This document shows, piece by piece, positions 1 to 5,758 of a stretch of 8,250 nucleotides of DNA. Source of the stretch: JAXFQS01 sp051892815 (GTDB taxonomy: Bacteria; Verrucomicrobiota; Kiritimatiellia; RFP12; DVOR01); assembly GCA_051892815.1 (NCBI GenBank), contig JBJFGP010000227.1, positions 1 to 8,250 of the forward strand, written 5' to 3'. Position numbers and translations under genes: made by a program. Each line of letters starts with the position of its first letter. The first letter of the stretch is position 1. The notes beneath the pieces were generated by a model, which saw only the letters and a program-made list of their open reading frames with translations, was not told the origin of the DNA and did not search any database.

Positions 1-71
1 CGCGAGATTGCCGTCATCAAGCTAATGATTCCGGCGTGGCGCAAAACCGCATTTCCCTGGGCTCGCTTCAC
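1..71 (-). CDS. murJ: Probable lipid II flippase MurJ (MviN family), N-terminal 23 codons only, cut by window edge
   Basis: The reading frame starts with GTG at 71-69 and stays open to the window edge. It reads MKRAQGNAVLRHAGIISLMT, then AIS and an Arg or Ser split by the edge. The AGIISLMTAISR stretch matches the start of MurJ/MviN proteins, where the first transmembrane helix opens with a motif like AGIxSLxTxxSRxLGxxRD. MurJ moves the peptidoglycan precursor lipid II across the inner membrane. The GTG overlaps the lpxK stop codon (GTGA), which implies translational coupling at the end of the leftward operon. Only the first helix start is visible, so identity rests on a short motif plus context: an envelope gene next to lpxK. 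Another multi-helix membrane protein cannot be excluded. Confidence 0.6.
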   Translation of the reverse strand, partial: MKRAQGNAVLRHAGIISLMTAIS

Positions 72-1255
72 GGATTCCCTCTCCGTGCCTGACTGAAACA
101 GATGTGCTCGACAGCATCCTGAAAGTTCTGCGCGCCCCTGAGAATTTCAATATTTACGCGCAAGAAATAGACCGGAATGGCGGTCGCGGACAACTGCGGA
201 AAACGGACAGCATCCTTCTCCGTCGTAATCAGCGCATCGGCGCCCAGATCGGCAGCCTTATTGATGGCGCCAAGCACCTCGGATGAAGTGTAGCGATGGT
301 GGTCGGCAAAGCGCTCCGTACGCAGGATTGTCCCGCCAAGTTGGCGCAGAAAGTTCTCGAATCCTTGGGGCACGGCAATCCCTGAAAGCGCAACCAGTTT
401 CTTCCCCCGCAACCACTCAAGCGGTTCCTGTTCATGGGTGTAAAGGCGGGAAAGAAAGCGAGGCGCATGGCAGCATTCGATTATCTCGGCGCGGGGGTTG
501 AGTTCCGCCAAACGCTGGCGCAGGGGCTCACTTTTCCCCTTCGATTTCGTAATGAAAATGAAGTCCGCCCTGGCAATGGCCGAGACCTTTTCACGCAAAA
601 TCCCGCGGGGAAGAAGATGACCATTTCCGAAGGGATTGGTACTGTCGACCAGGACGATTTCGTGGGAATGTCGAAGGCGGCGATATTGGAATCCATCGTC
701 GAGAATCAAAGTATCGCAACCGAAGCGGCGAATGGCATATTGCGCCGACTTGACACGGTCGCGATCGACCAGCACGACGACACCAGGCAGGTTGTTCGCC
801 AGCATATAAGGCTCATCGCCGCCCATCTCGCTGTCGAGCAGAATTCGCTTACCGTCGCTGACGATGCGTGGGGGCGTAATGCGGTCGCAGAAAACCCTCT
901 GCCAGAACGGCAGTTCTTTTTTCCGGTAGCCTCTGGAAAGGATGGCGACCTTGCGGTTGCGGCGCAGGAGTTCGCGGGCAAATATCTCGACAACCGGTGT
1001 CTTTCCTGTGCCGCCGGCCGTGACATTCCCAATGCTGATGACCTGCGCTCCAAGCGCGTGTCCGCGCAGAATTCCTGAGCGGTAGGCGAAATGGCGCACG
1101 GCAACCGCCAGTCCGAAAAGTTTCGAAATGGCGTTGAGCAAATCTAGGAAGAGTTTGACCCAACCCGTATGTCCCTGGTCAGCCCCTTCCTGCTGAATGA
1201 GGTTGACCAAATAAGATTCGAGGCGCTCGATGTTGCTGGGACGTTTGCGTGACAT
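68..1255 (-). CDS. lpxK: Tetraacyldisaccharide 4'-kinase LpxK (lipid A synthesis)
   Basis: LpxK phosphorylates the 4' position of the tetraacyldisaccharide 1-phosphate precursor, giving lipid IVA, at the cytoplasmic face of the inner membrane. The 395-residue product carries a Walker A loop GNVTAGGTGKT (residues 76-86), SRGY (107-110), GDEP (146-149, whose Asp matches the catalytic Asp of the family), DDGFQ (186-190), NPFGNGHLLPRG (207-218), the DHHRYT histidine motif (318-323) and TTEKDAVR (344-351). E. coli LpxK has about 328 residues. The excess is mainly an N-terminal extension of roughly 50-60 residues before the membrane-associated helix, which I recall from Verrucomicrobia-type LpxK. 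The ATG lies two bases after the stop of the ResB-like gene and no strong Shine-Dalgarno is visible, so translation is probably coupled. The stop overlaps the murJ start. All key motifs are intact. Confidence 0.96.
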   Translation of the reverse strand: MSRKRPSNIERLESYLVNLIQQEGADQGHTGWVKLFLDLLNAISKLFGLAVAVRHFAYRSGILRGHALGAQVISIGNVTAGGTGKTPVVEIFARELLRRNRKVAILSRGYRKKELPFWQRVFCDRITPPRIVSDGKRILLDSEMGGDEPYMLANNLPGVVVLVDRDRVKSAQYAIRRFGCDTLILDDGFQYRRLRHSHEIVLVDSTNPFGNGHLLPRGILREKVSAIARADFIFITKSKGKSEPLRQRLAELNPRAEIIECCHAPRFLSRLYTHEQEPLEWLRGKKLVALSGIAVPQGFENFLRQLGGTILRTERFADHHRYTSSEVLGAINKAADLGADALITTEKDAVRFPQLSATAIPVYFLRVNIEILRGAQNFQDAVEHICFSQARRGNP

Positions 1256-1257
1256 GG

Positions 1258-1896
1258 CTACCGGCGAAATGCTTGAAGGGTTCGTAGCGTCAAGCCGAAA
1301 AGAAAGAGGCTCGCACCTGCCAATACAATCAGACAGGCGGAGTCGCGACTGGCTTCAATAACTGAGTAAAGTCCCTCATCAGTCTGCCCCCAACTCATTT
1401 GGTAGAGCCACCAGCCGGTTTCAATATGAGGGTGGTTGACGCGCACTTGGACCTGTTTTTTCCCCGCCTTCGTGGCAATCGAGAGGGTACTCAAAAAATC
1501 GCTCGGCACCTCAGTATGCGGGTGGTTCAGAACTTGGAACGCATTGAGTGTAATCGAAAAGGGAAGTTGGCATCGAGGTTGTTTTCCGTTGGCGTCCCAT
1601 ACATAATGGTCTGAATCCCCGGGGCGCAAAGGAATGACGCCCTGTGTCGCGCGATGAGTTCCTGCCAAGGCCCCAACTAGTACGATGGCAAGGCCTGCAT
1701 GAATCAAAGCAGACCACCAGCACTTACGGATGGCGGCCTTGACGGCAATCCAAAGCAGCAATAGTATGAGCACTACGGTACTCCACCATCCCATTGCGCC
1801 GAAGTCGAAGTAGGGAAGGGGAGAGGTTGCGCTGCAGGCCAATAGCAGCGAAGCCACTGCGCCAAGAAGGGATATTGCAAAGGCTAACAGCAACAT
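1258..1896 (-). CDS. ResB-like cytochrome c biogenesis protein, short form
   Basis: This 212-residue membrane protein resembles the ResB/Ccs1 family, which works with CcsA in system II cytochrome c maturation to deliver heme and attach it to CXXCH sites outside the cytoplasm. Hydrophobic segments lie at about residues 2-20, 38-54, 62-79 and 186-204. Between the last two is an extracytoplasmic domain with family-like motifs: LPFSITLNAF (111-120), PSDFLSTLSI (131-140) and VNHPHIETGWWLYQMSWG (153-170), followed by a YSVIEASRD stretch before the final helix. Histidines at 66, 125, 127, 155 and 157 are candidate heme ligands. I chose ATG at 1896, five bases after the preceding stop. A longer TTG start at 1944 would overlap that gene by 43 bases and add a charged, non-helical head. 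Full-length ResB is usually far longer, so this is a compact form. No CcsA partner lies in the window. The neighbouring diheme cytochrome is an obvious candidate client. Confidence 0.75.
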   Translation of the reverse strand: MLLLAFAISLLGAVASLLLACSATSPLPYFDFGAMGWWSTVVLILLLLWIAVKAAIRKCWWSALIHAGLAIVLVGALAGTHRATQGVIPLRPGDSDHYVWDANGKQPRCQLPFSITLNAFQVLNHPHTEVPSDFLSTLSIATKAGKKQVQVRVNHPHIETGWWLYQMSWGQTDEGLYSVIEASRDSACLIVLAGASLFLFGLTLRTLQAFRR

Positions 1897-1901
1897 AGTC
1901 T

Positions 1902-2723
1902 TTAGGCCAGGACCTCTATTTCGAAGGTGAGTTCCTCGCGGCAAATGTCGGCAATCATCGTATGCAAAGGGAGATTCGCCAGTCCCCGAGCGTGGCTAAT
2001 CCGCTCCCAGATTGGCAGGTCGGCCGGATTTTTAAGGTAGGCCACGGCATAGCGCAAATCTTGCCATCCTCGGCCGTTATCCTGCAAAATTGCCTCGACT
2101 ACATCAAGCGTGTGGTTGATTTGCGCGCTTGTGTCGCCCCTGTGTAGGCTCTTGCCATCGGCACCAATACTGGCCGTGCCGGATAGGGCAAGTAGGTCGC
2201 TCGACGAGCCGGTAATGCGGACTGCGCGGGCGAAGGTGGAGCGATAATCCGTCGCCGGGTTTTGCAATGGTGAGGGGCGTTGGACAATTTGAGTTCCTGC
2301 GGTCGGTTTGACAGCCCACACAGCGGCGGTCAAGGCTGCGTGCGATGCATTGGCACAGCCTATTCCCGTACTGGCCGGGATAAAGCCTGGGGCAAGGCGA
2401 GGCAGGCAATAGGCGTCGCGCGCCGCATTGAAGAGCGGATACCAGGCGGTAATCTTGTCGAGATAAAACCAAGTACGAATGACATGCGCATATGTCAACC
2501 CTTGTGCCCGCAACCAAGCTTCGATTTGGTTGTAGAGGTTGGCAGCTTGTTCCTCAGGAGGTAGGCACGAATTGGAGGGAATTAGGCCCGCGACTAGATA
2601 GGAAGTACCATCTTCGGGGGAGAGGGCAAAGAGTTCATTGGGAATGGCCGAGAAGGCATAAGGCGTCCGCGGCGAAATCAGATTGATGGCGTTGCACGAA
2701 GGCGTATTGCAGGTCAGAAGCAT
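1902..2723 (-). CDS. Double Rid-domain protein resembling chorismatases (FkbO/Hyg5/XanB2-like)
   Basis: The 273-residue product has two Rid (YjgF)-type halves. The first runs from about residue 55 to 140 and contains RTWFYLDKI (83-91), YPLFNAARDAY (95-105) and PASTGIGC (116-123). The second, about 160-273, contains LALSGTASIGADGKSLHRGD (178-197), QINHTLDVVEAIL (201-213), VAYLK (227-231) and the end motif ICREELTFEIE (260-270). The SGTASI...H.GD...Q..TL and TGIG motifs are those I know from chorismatases, which hydrolyse chorismate to dihydrobenzoates or hydroxybenzoates. Chorismatases have about 330-345 residues, so this one seems to lack part of the N-terminal region. No signal peptide is seen, so it is probably cytoplasmic. 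I placed the start at ATG 2723, one base after the cytochrome stop. An ATG at 2765 would overlap that gene by 41 bases. A Rid-type enamine/imine deaminase or an inactive relative are alternatives, and the substrate is unknown. Confidence 0.7.
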   Translation of the reverse strand: MLLTCNTPSCNAINLISPRTPYAFSAIPNELFALSPEDGTSYLVAGLIPSNSCLPPEEQAANLYNQIEAWLRAQGLTYAHVIRTWFYLDKITAWYPLFNAARDAYCLPRLAPGFIPASTGIGCANASHAALTAAVWAVKPTAGTQIVQRPSPLQNPATDYRSTFARAVRITGSSSDLLALSGTASIGADGKSLHRGDTSAQINHTLDVVEAILQDNGRGWQDLRYAVAYLKNPADLPIWERISHARGLANLPLHTMIADICREELTFEIEVLA

Positions 2724-2724
2724 A

Positions 2725-4569
2725 TCAGAGGGAGAGGATGTAGATTTCCAGCGCGTGAAGTTCATCCGGGGTGAGTTTGGAAGTGTGCCCGTGGCAGTCG
2801 CCCGGATTGTCCACGGTCAGCAACTCGTGTATCGACAAGGAGCGTCCATCGTAAAGGTATGGAGGCGTTCGCCAGACTTCCCTGAGCGTCGGCGTGTCGA
2901 AAGACCGATTCGTTTCGCTTCCGATTCCCAACCCCAAATCGAAAGCGCGCATATTGGTGTAAAGCCCCCTCTCAGCGGGATGGCAGAAGGCACATCCGGC
3001 CTTTGCAAAAACGGTTTTCCCATGGGCAAGCAACGGATGTTTTGCGTAGGGACTGACGGGAGCGTGCAAGGGCATTTCGCGAACATAGGCATCAAGACAA
3101 AGGGCATCTTCTTCAGGACGGGTGACGAATTGGATATGTCTCAGTCCCGCTCGATTGCAGGCCTCCATATTGGCGCGGATACCAGTAATCATCGTCGGAG
3201 GTGTCAAGTCTGAGAGAAAGAGGCTTTTGGTCTGTTTGGGATTGCCCAACCCATCATTGAGCAAGTCCCAGTTCAGTCCGTCGGCACGGCCATCAGGATG
3301 GCAACTGGCGCACGACTGCCACTTCTGGAAACACATAGAAGCATCGTTGAACAGCATCTCGCCACGACGGGCACGGCAGGCTGAGAGGTCATCCGGCTGA
3401 CCGTTTGGCGCGATTGTTCGGATACGCGACTCTGGGGCGAGGGGAACAATGGCCACGATACCACTATAGTAGAGAGGTATAACCAACGTCTGGCTATCGG
3501 CGAACTGCACACCGTGGGGGCCATCGCCAGGAAGCGGAATGCGTCGTCGAATACCATTGAGAAAGGTCAAATCATAGGGAACATCCTCAGGCTTCTGGGA
3601 AACGGTATTGACGCTTTGCCCCTCTTGCACTCGCTCCAGCTGCCGATGCAGGGCGACACGATCTATGACACTGACCTCCCTTGTTCCGGCATGAGTCACG
3701 GCTAGGCAGTGGCCATCTGGCGAGACGGCAACGCCCCAAGGATTGGCCGCCCCGAGGTCAACATCGTCCAGCAGAACGGTATTGACATATTCGCCTGAAA
3801 GCCCATCGAAAATGGACAGCGCGGCCGTATTCATCCACCCGCGTTCCAACTGCGTTGTCGGCAACTGGTTGCGGCCGAGCGTATGTGTCACATAGATGAA
3901 TCGATGGTCTGGAGAGGAGGTGATTCCTCGGACACCTGTCGAGCCGCTGGGGAGGGGGATACGGCGCAGTACCTGATAACGAGCAGGAGCAATCAGGGTG
4001 ACTCTTGCCGAGACACACATATTGGTCGCTGGGTCAAGAGGAAGGTGATTGGCGACGAACAGGAGACGGTTGGAAACACCCATTGCCACACCGATGGGCT
4101 GATGGTGGCACGGGATAGAGGCGAGCCTTTGGAGGCTTTCCGGATGATAAGCTTCGAGGGTTCCCGAGTAGCGACAAGGAACCCAGATTGTCGTGCCATC
4201 ATAGAGCGGCGCCATTGCCCCTGCGCCGGTGGGAACGGTTGACGAAGTTGGACTGAAAATACGCCGCCAAAAGGATTGGCGACGGGGGGGGGCATCGGCA
4301 TTCAATAGGCTCAGTTGCCCGCAGGGTTCATCGTGGGGGCTAGCCGTGACGATCAGCGTATTGTTGGGACCAGCCGCAATGCCTGTCGGGCACTCCGCGA
4401 GTGGAATGGTTCGTAGCAATTTAGCCTGGGCGGTGTCTACAGCCAGCAAGGACGGTGCGGTTGCTGTGGTGATCCAGGTTGTTTTGTCTGCGGTGCATTC
4501 AACGGCATCTGGGGAGAGCCAGGTTGTCTGAATTGCCAGAAGCGGCAGGAAAAATAGCGTATGCGGCAT
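2725..4569 (-). CDS. Periplasmic beta-propeller protein with C-terminal diheme cytochrome c peroxidase/MauG-like domain
   Basis: The 614-residue product starts with a hydrophobic leader (about 1-17, LFFLPLLAI) that probably serves as a signal peptide, although its head has no Lys or Arg. Residues about 25-385 form a YVTN/NHL-type beta-propeller, with repeated blades such as PIGVAMGVSNRLLFVAN, GVRGITSSPDHRFIYVTH and PWGVAVSPDGHCLAVTH. The C-terminal part carries two heme c sites, CASCH (420-424, bases 3312-3298) and CAFCH (526-530, bases 2994-2980). Family signatures follow: FDTPTLREVWRTPPYLYDGR (557-576) and HGHTSKLTPDEL (593-604). Such proteins act in the periplasm as peroxidases, MauG-type oxidases or electron carriers; which one applies cannot be told here. 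I prefer ATG 4569. An in-frame TTG at 4593 would add eight residues, and a stop lies just upstream of it. It is first in the operon and contains a C9 tract near codon 93. Confidence 0.85.
   Translation of the reverse strand: MPHTLFFLPLLAIQTTWLSPDAVECTADKTTWITTATAPSLLAVDTAQAKLLRTIPLAECPTGIAAGPNNTLIVTASPHDEPCGQLSLLNADAPPRRQSFWRRIFSPTSSTVPTGAGAMAPLYDGTTIWVPCRYSGTLEAYHPESLQRLASIPCHHQPIGVAMGVSNRLLFVANHLPLDPATNMCVSARVTLIAPARYQVLRRIPLPSGSTGVRGITSSPDHRFIYVTHTLGRNQLPTTQLERGWMNTAALSIFDGLSGEYVNTVLLDDVDLGAANPWGVAVSPDGHCLAVTHAGTREVSVIDRVALHRQLERVQEGQSVNTVSQKPEDVPYDLTFLNGIRRRIPLPGDGPHGVQFADSQTLVIPLYYSGIVAIVPLAPESRIRTIAPNGQPDDLSACRARRGEMLFNDASMCFQKWQSCASCHPDGRADGLNWDLLNDGLGNPKQTKSLFLSDLTPPTMITGIRANMEACNRAGLRHIQFVTRPEEDALCLDAYVREMPLHAPVSPYAKHPLLAHGKTVFAKAGCAFCHPAERGLYTNMRAFDLGLGIGSETNRSFDTPTLREVWRTPPYLYDGRSLSIHELLTVDNPGDCHGHTSKLTPDELHALEIYILSL
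4284..4292. repeat. Nine-base G (plus) / C (minus) homopolymer inside the cytochrome gene
   Basis: Nine consecutive G on the plus strand read as C9 in the coding strand, spanning the Ala-Pro-Pro-Arg codons near residue 93 of the beta-propeller protein. The reading frame is open with exactly nine bases. A gain or loss of one base would shift the frame and remove both heme sites. It is the longest single-base run I noticed in the window. Confidence 0.9.
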
Positions 4570-4608
4570 AGATGGGGTAGCAGCGTGAGTCAACTCTTGT
4601 CACCGTCC

Positions 4609-4636
4609 ATTTTACACGTTTGGCGTGAAAAAACAA
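4609..4636 (-). promoter_or_regulatory. Candidate sigma-70-type promoter for the leftward operon
   Basis: On the minus strand a -35-like TTGTTT (4636-4631) is followed after 16 bases by TAAAAT (4614-4609), giving an expected transcript start near 4602. This leaves a leader of about 33 bases before the cytochrome ATG at 4569. The match is moderate: TAAAAT is one base from TATAAT and the -35 box keeps TTG. Confidence 0.5.
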
Positions 4637-4684
4637 GGTTATTCCTCAATGAGGGGGCCGGGCGAAGGCGATGGAATAATGTCG

Positions 4685-4700
4685 CATAATGTTTGTTATG
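4685..4700. repeat. Short inverted repeat CATAA-N6-TTATG in the divergent intergenic region
   Basis: The arms CATAA (4685-4689) and TTATG (4696-4700) are perfect complements around a six-base centre, in an AT-rich patch between the two divergent promoters. An eight-base palindrome ATAATTAT follows at 4702-4709. The position suits an operator, but arms of five bases occur often by chance. Confidence 0.25.
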
Positions 4701-4729
4701 GATAATTATTAGCCAATCGGGGCTTTTGC

Positions 4730-4758
4730 TTGCCGAGACGGAAGAAATCAACTATACT
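4730..4758 (+). promoter_or_regulatory. Candidate promoter for rsmE, placing the transcript start at the ATG
   Basis: TTGCCG (4730-4735), a 17-base spacer and TATACT (4753-4758) form a good sigma-70-type promoter. The start point expected six to seven bases past the -10 box falls at 4765, which is the A of the rsmE ATG, so the message may have no leader. The same -10 hexamer and spacer length recur before the TPR lipoprotein gene. Confidence 0.6.
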
Positions 4759-4764
4759 GCAACT

Positions 4765-5493
4765 ATGCATCGACATTACAGTACCCGAGACCAATTGGTT
4801 GCAACCAAGCTGATTTTGCGTGGCGACGAAGCCAAGCATTTGGCAACTGTGCTTCGCGCCCAACCTGGCGAAGCGGTCGAGTGTTTTGACGGGCAGGGGT
4901 GTTGGCGCCGGTATCTTATCGAGTCTGTAGCGAAGCGGGAGGTTTTGCTTGTGGCGGACGGGGAGCTTGCCGAAGCGCCGAGACCAATCTGTCCGATTCA
5001 TCTCTACGCCTGCATCTGCAAGGGTGAGCGTTGGGACTGGCTCTTGGAGAAGGCTGTCGAACTGGGCGCCGACCGGATTGTTCCGGTCCTTTCGGAGCGT
5101 TGTGTGGTGCGGCTTGAAGGGGGAGAACTCTCTGCCAAGCGTGCCAAGTGGACAAGGCGTTTGGTCGAAGCCGCCAAGCAGTGTGGAGCGCATTGGATTC
5201 CGGAACTCTCGGACGCCGTGCCGATTGAAAGTTTGCACCTACCTCCCCTCACCTATGTAGCGGCGCTGTCGGAGGATGCCCGCCCGCTTATGCCGTCTCT
5301 GCCCGACGACATTCCCAATGCCGTGGGATGGATCTCTGGACCGGAGGGTGACTTCTCCCCCGAGGAGTTGGCGTGGCTACGAGAACAAGGTTGCCGCCTG
5401 GTCACCCTCGGACCGCTCGTACTTCGAGCAGAGACAGCCGCTCTCTACGGACTTTCGGTGCTGAACTGTTGGCGCAATGCTCAAGGCACCTAG
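4765..5493 (+). CDS. rsmE: 16S rRNA (uracil(1498)-N(3))-methyltransferase RsmE
   Basis: RsmE uses S-adenosylmethionine to methylate N3 of U1498 in 16S rRNA, in the decoding region of the small subunit. The 242-residue product begins MHRHYS and has the family PUA-like N-terminal part (about 1-70) and a SPOUT methyltransferase domain with a C-terminal trefoil knot. Knot motifs are GPEGDFS (192-198) and LGPLVLRAETAAL (215-227); KGERWDWLLEKAVELGAD (86-103) and EAAKQCG (135-141) are also typical. E. coli-type proteins have QCGR and LGxRxLR where this one has QCGA and LGPLVLR; I recall the latter form from PVC bacteria. The start is ATG 4765; an upstream TTG at 4693 would put 24 extra residues across the promoter. 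No Shine-Dalgarno sits at normal distance. Confidence 0.95.
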   Translation: MHRHYSTRDQLVATKLILRGDEAKHLATVLRAQPGEAVECFDGQGCWRRYLIESVAKREVLLVADGELAEAPRPICPIHLYACICKGERWDWLLEKAVELGADRIVPVLSERCVVRLEGGELSAKRAKWTRRLVEAAKQCGAHWIPELSDAVPIESLHLPPLTYVAALSEDARPLMPSLPDDIPNAVGWISGPEGDFSPEELAWLREQGCRLVTLGPLVLRAETAALYGLSVLNCWRNAQGT

Positions 5494-5662
5494 ACACCCT
5501 GCCCTACCGTGCCTAGTCAGAAGCAGATAGGCAGAATCGCCTCTTGGAGGTTGCTATCCCCTGCCCCCATTGATACGCACCAGCAAGGGCAACACCTGTC
5601 AACCCGCAGCCCCACATCCTACCTGCCGGCCGATTCCTTCTCATTCGTCAAACACCCGGTTG

Positions 5663-5692
5663 CAGAACCGCTAAAGACTTGCACCGGTTCTG
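5663..5692. repeat. Eight-base inverted repeat flanking the -35 box (possible operator)
   Basis: CAGAACCG (5663-5670) and CGGTTCTG (5685-5692) are perfect complements separated by 14 bases, and the second arm lies directly after the -35 hexamer at 5679-5684. A third half-site, CGGTT, lies at 5657-5661 and can pair with AACCG of the first arm in a small hairpin. Arm centres are 22 bases apart, about two helical turns, which fits a dimeric regulator. Chance alone yields a few such repeats in 8 kb. Confidence 0.35.
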
Positions 5693-5707
5693 GCAATGAG
5701 GTATACT
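5679..5707 (+). promoter_or_regulatory. Candidate promoter for the TPR lipoprotein-cvpA-dnaG block
   Basis: TTGCAC (5679-5684), a 17-base spacer and TATACT (5702-5707) form a strong sigma-70-type match. The start point is expected near 5714, leaving a leader of about 45 bases before ATG 5759. The promoter overlaps the in-frame ATG at 5696, which rules that ATG out as the normal start. Confidence 0.65.
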
Positions 5708-5758
5708 GAAGACGTTGTTTCGTTCGAGAACCATCCACCTCGCCTAGAGATTTCCCCT

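Larger units (their letters stand above)
5494..5758. other. Intergenic region between rsmE and the TPR lipoprotein gene
   Basis: These 265 bases contain a promoter (5679-5707) and an inverted repeat around its -35 box near the right end. The left part shows no convincing gene and no classical terminator: the small hairpins there, such as CCTC-TTG-GAGG near 5541-5551, lack a T tract. Read-through from rsmE into the next genes is therefore possible. Confidence 0.6.

Noticed and set aside
434..1078. Plus-strand open frame of 214 codons opposite lpxK
   Set aside because: It is antisense to a clear LpxK with all motifs and shows no recognisable domain, so it is a shadow of the GC-rich codon pattern.
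1897..1944. Longer ResB-like start at TTG 1944
   Set aside because: It would overlap the preceding gene by 43 bases and place a charged head before the first membrane helix; ATG 1896 follows the stop by five bases.
4693..4764. Longer rsmE start at TTG 4693
   Set aside because: The 24 added residues do not resemble an RsmE N-terminus, and the promoter lies inside them.
5530..5555. Possible terminator after rsmE
   Set aside because: The stems found (for example CCTC-TTG-GAGG) are only four base pairs and no T tract follows.
5509..5709. Possible 66-codon gene between rsmE and the lipoprotein gene
   Set aside because: It needs a GTG without a Shine-Dalgarno, has no family resemblance and runs through the promoter at 5679-5707.
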